Below, piece after piece: positions 6,316 through 7,188 of a stretch of DNA of 7,188 nt. A program made the position numbers and the translations under genes. Origin of the DNA: JBDTMC01 sp039934475 (GTDB taxonomy: Bacteria; Acidobacteriota; Terriglobia; Bryobacterales; Bryobacteraceae); assembly GCA_039934475.1 (NCBI GenBank), contig JBDTMC010000409.1:1-7188 (forward strand), given 5' to 3'. Under the pieces are notes generated by a model. That model was given only the letters and a program-made list of their open reading frames with translations, ran no database searches and was not told the origin of the DNA. The stretch's first letter is position 1, and each line of letters begins with the position of its first letter.

Positions 6316-6347
6316 CCCGGTGGCGCGCGTTGTGGCGCGCCACCGGG
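6316..6347. terminator. 13-bp GC-rich hairpin between convergent genes, probable bidirectional terminator
   Basis: Arms at 6316-6328 (cccggtggcgcgc) and 6335-6347 (gcgcgccaccggg) pair perfectly around a 6-base loop. It lies in the 44-bp gap between the plus-strand DUF3309-like gene and the minus-strand MCE gene, where a shared terminator is expected. Neither side has a T-run, so it is non-canonical and might instead block exonucleases or help Rho. Confidence 0.6.
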
Positions 6348-6354
6348 CCACTTG

Positions 6355-7188
6355 CTACTTGTAGAAAGCCACGATCCCAACCGCTTCTTTAAACCCGCCT
6401 TGACTGCCCTCCGCCGGTTCCGCCCCCATTGACACGACGCCAACGTAGGCTGGGCGCAGGTGGAACCGGTCGATCAGATAGGTCTTCACGCGAACCGCGC
6501 GCCCCCGGGCCAACAAATACTGTTTTGAAGCCGTCCCTTTTCCCGTGTATCCCTCAATCATCAGCGGCCCGTTGCGAGGAACCGTAAGAAGCTCAGTCAT
6601 CGCCTCGTCCAACTTCACTTTGCCCGCCGCACTCAAGACCTCCACGCCCTTCGCGTCGCTGCTGAAAAGGTCCGCGCTTTCCAGCATGATGCGGCGCTTC
6701 TTGAAGCCTTTCGCAAATGAGGGGCTCTTATATTCCGGCGTGGTAAGAGGACCGAGATCATAGAACCCGCGCTTCTTGAAGAAGCCGCGGAAGAGGAAGT
6801 TGTGTTTCAGAGCCTCAGTATCCTCAGAGAGGTCGGACATGGCTTCATGTGCGTCGGCGAGAGTTCGTTGGAGGTTCTCGCCTACGCCGCCTTCCCCTGA
6901 TGCCGCTTGAAACTTGTCCACCGCGTCCTTCAATTGACGCGTGATCTGCTGCAGATTTTTCATGGACGCCTGAACCTCTGGAACGATATTGCTCTCCTCA
7001 ACCTTCTTCACCACTTTTTGTGCGCTTGCGGAGGTCTCGCGAAGGTTGTCCATAATCTTCTCCGACTTACCGACGCTGCGCTTCACACTGGCGGCCAACT
7101 CCTTGTCCTTGAACAGTGCTCCCACCGTGCCTTCGCCCGCCTGGATCCCATCCATGATCTGGCCCAGGTTCTTGCTGATCCTATCGGC
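6355..7188 (-). CDS. MCE/MlaD-type protein with divergent OmpA-like C-terminal domain (5' partial)
   Basis: The last 277 codons are present; the N-terminus, with the membrane anchor and MCE domain, is beyond the right edge, since the frame stays open through ADRISKNLGQIMDGIQ. In fragment numbering, the motif GEGTVGALFKD (18-28) is the GxGTxGxLxxD segment typical after the MCE domain of MlaD-like proteins. A long helical/coiled-coil stretch runs to about 128, then a conserved-looking HNFLFRGFFKKRGFYDL (129-145). Residues 171-277 resemble an OmpA-like domain: LSAAGKVKLDEAM, LMIEGYTG and LLARGRAVRVKTYL in the usual order. The aspartate expected in GHTD is replaced (GYTG), so peptidoglycan binding may be altered. 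MlaD-like proteins carry lipids between membranes with an ABC transporter; the partner genes would lie upstream, outside the window. It converges on the DUF3309-like gene. Confidence 0.85.
   Translation of the reverse strand, partial: ADRISKNLGQIMDGIQAGEGTVGALFKDKELAASVKRSVGKSEKIMDNLRETSASAQKVVKKVEESNIVPEVQASMKNLQQITRQLKDAVDKFQAASGEGGVGENLQRTLADAHEAMSDLSEDTEALKHNFLFRGFFKKRGFYDLGPLTTPEYKSPSFAKGFKKRRIMLESADLFSSDAKGVEVLSAAGKVKLDEAMTELLTVPRNGPLMIEGYTGKGTASKQYLLARGRAVRVKTYLIDRFHLRPAYVGVVSMGAEPAEGSQGGFKEAVGIVAFYK

Overview
The window is GC-rich and gene-dense, and most likely comes from a soil or sediment Acidobacteriota (Solibacter/Bryobacter-like) or a close relative. The reasons are a single-domain secreted VWFA protein of the type abundant in Acidobacteria, a secreted protein whose mature end begins DEWNKKT (a family I associate with that phylum), and a mix of Gram-negative envelope genes (MCE/OmpA-like) with small stress proteins. 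The taxonomic call is inference from protein families. I see no rRNA, tRNA, CRISPR array or insertion sequence.

Region 1 (1-1907, minus strand) looks like a surface-protein operon. In transcription order it holds a secreted protein with a C-terminal LPHTA / hydrophobic / RRR sorting signal, a secreted von Willebrand A protein with an intact MIDAS site, and the first 46 codons of a single-pass membrane protein that runs off the left edge. Position and N-terminal anchor make that last gene a candidate class D-type sortase, but its catalytic part lies outside the window.

Region 2 (2001-6310) is a stress-type cluster. A csbD-like gene (minus) diverges from a two-gene plus-strand operon: a glycine-rich two-span membrane protein, then a secreted Gln/His-rich protein with a 48-bp in-frame repeat. 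Two tiny membrane proteins follow (lmo0937-like and Thivi_2564-like), then a full NtrC-type sigma-54 response regulator with receiver, AAA+ and Fis-type HTH domains, then a 52-aa DUF3309-like membrane protein. No histidine kinase is visible. Three genes carry almost the same -24/-12 element upstream (TTGG, ten bases, GC, with CGTGCA at the downstream end); two weaker matches sit before csbD and the Thivi_2564-like gene. Each predicts a 5' leader of about 18-27 nt containing the Shine-Dalgarno site. The simplest reading is a compact regulon in which the encoded regulator drives sigma-54 promoters of its small-protein neighbours, with dyad-symmetric sequences in the intergenic regions as possible enhancer sites.

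Region 3 (6355-7188, minus) is the C-terminal part of an MCE/MlaD-type lipid-transport protein ending in a divergent OmpA-like domain. A 13-bp GC-rich hairpin separates it from the convergent DUF3309-like gene.
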